A stretch of DNA of 34,674 nt from Xylaria sp. FL1777. Its lineage: Eukaryota; Ascomycota; Sordariomycetes; Xylariales; Xylariaceae. The notes under the pieces are model-generated. The model saw nothing but the letters and a program-made list of their open reading frames with translations, did not search any database and was not told the origin of the DNA. Position numbers and translations under genes: made by a program. Below are positions 34,074 through 34,674 of the stretch, piece after piece (positions within the stretch are counted from its first letter, which is position 1; every line of letters begins with the position of its first letter). The stretch covers positions 1 to 34,674 of the forward strand of contig MU400827.1 of assembly GCA_022578965.1 (NCBI GenBank), read 5' to 3'.

Positions 34074-34674
34074 TATTATTTGCTATACTGGTTTTTTTTT
34101 TTTATTAATTAGTTATTTTTTATCTTTTATTTTAAGTACTAGCATTATAAAATATTTAGCAAATAACTAAAACTTTTTTAGAAATTTTCTTGCTAAGTTT
34201 TTTTAAATGTATTTTTATAAAGCGTTTGTTTTATTTAAGCTTATATAATATATTTAATAAAGCTTTAGTTAACATTTTTTTTTAATAAAAATATAATAGT
34301 TCTATAAGCTATATTTAAGAAGTTTTTTTTTTTTTTTTTTTTTGAATAGTTTATAAAACTTATAATATACCTTTAATATTTTGTTTAAAATTTCTTTTAT
34401 AATTTTTCTAATTTTTTTGCTTTATTTTTTACTTTTTTAATTAATAGTTTTTACTTTTTATTAAATTAAAAAGTTACTAGTTTTTAGCTATAATATTCCT
34501 AAAATAATGTTATAATTAAATATATTAGCAATATTTAATATAATTTATTTTTTGTATTTTTATATAAATATATTAAAAGGTTTAGTTTTTTTAAATATAT
34601 AATTATTATTATAGCTAAAAGTACTTTTATTAAATCTTTTAATTTTTTAAGATTTTTGCTTATATTTTTAAAAA

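Larger units (their letters stand above)
29450..34674. mobile_element. RIP-like AT-saturated block with a degraded Ty3/gypsy retrotransposon
   Basis: From about 29,450 the sequence changes within a few tens of bases from mixed composition to nearly pure A/T and stays so to the window end. No ORF above background survives. The minus strand retains pol remains (separate entry). Since pol runs toward lower coordinates, the 3' part of the element and its 3' LTR would lie between about 29.4 and 32 kb, and gag plus the 5' LTR beyond the right edge. A TG dinucleotide at 29465 is a possible LTR end, but I cannot confirm it because the partner LTR is not in the window. Some of 29.4-31.5 kb may belong to a different, nested element. 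Confidence 0.8.

Overview
The window looks like nuclear DNA of a filamentous ascomycete (Pezizomycotina). Genes carry short introns of about 45-150 bp with GTAAGT-like donors, CTAAC-type branch sites and YAG acceptors. Gene density is low. The products are typical of this group: FSH1-type hydrolase, MCP1, an APH-like kinase, a NOV-like giant protein. The far right end is an AT-saturated block of the kind left by repeat-induced mutation. No bacterial features (operons, ribosome binding sites, CRISPR) are present.

Layout. 1-135 is homopolymer-rich low-complexity sequence, probably a contig-end artefact. 0.75-5.9 kb holds four minus-strand genes: a GNAT acetyltransferase (one intron), an FSH1/LovG-type serine hydrolase, a GST of the etherase-like type and a small disordered protein. 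7.5-8.5 kb is a three-exon, plus-strand P-loop sulfotransferase-like protein with a C-terminal membrane segment. 9.1-11.3 kb is a divergent pair: MCP1-like mitochondrial membrane protein (minus) and a C2H2 zinc-finger protein (plus) with a 9-nt coding first exon. 13.3-16.3 kb is another divergent pair: an aminoglycoside-phosphotransferase-like kinase (minus) and a conserved protein of unknown function (plus). An unrecognised ORF (16.7-17.4 kb) and a secreted PAF-acetylhydrolase-like alpha/beta hydrolase (18.2-19.4 kb) follow, both minus.

The largest gene, 27,267 to 21,188 on the minus strand, appears as a dozen separate open frames. Working out the splice sites joins them into one 11-exon gene of about 1761 aa with an N-terminal HSP90/sacsin-type ATPase domain and a C-terminal NOV_C (DUF3883) nuclease-like domain.

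From about 29,450 to the end the sequence becomes almost pure A/T. Reading the minus strand codon by codon shows the remains of a Ty3/gypsy retrotransposon pol gene: reverse transcriptase, RNase H and integrase blocks in the correct order and all in one frame over 1.8 kb. They are riddled with stops but show no net frameshift. This is the signature of RIP-like point mutation. By eye, the surviving C residues lie almost only after A or G, which is not the classical CpA-type RIP signature; I consider this the most interesting observation here. No operon-like functional system links the other genes; they read as independent housekeeping and accessory genes next to a heterochromatin-like block.
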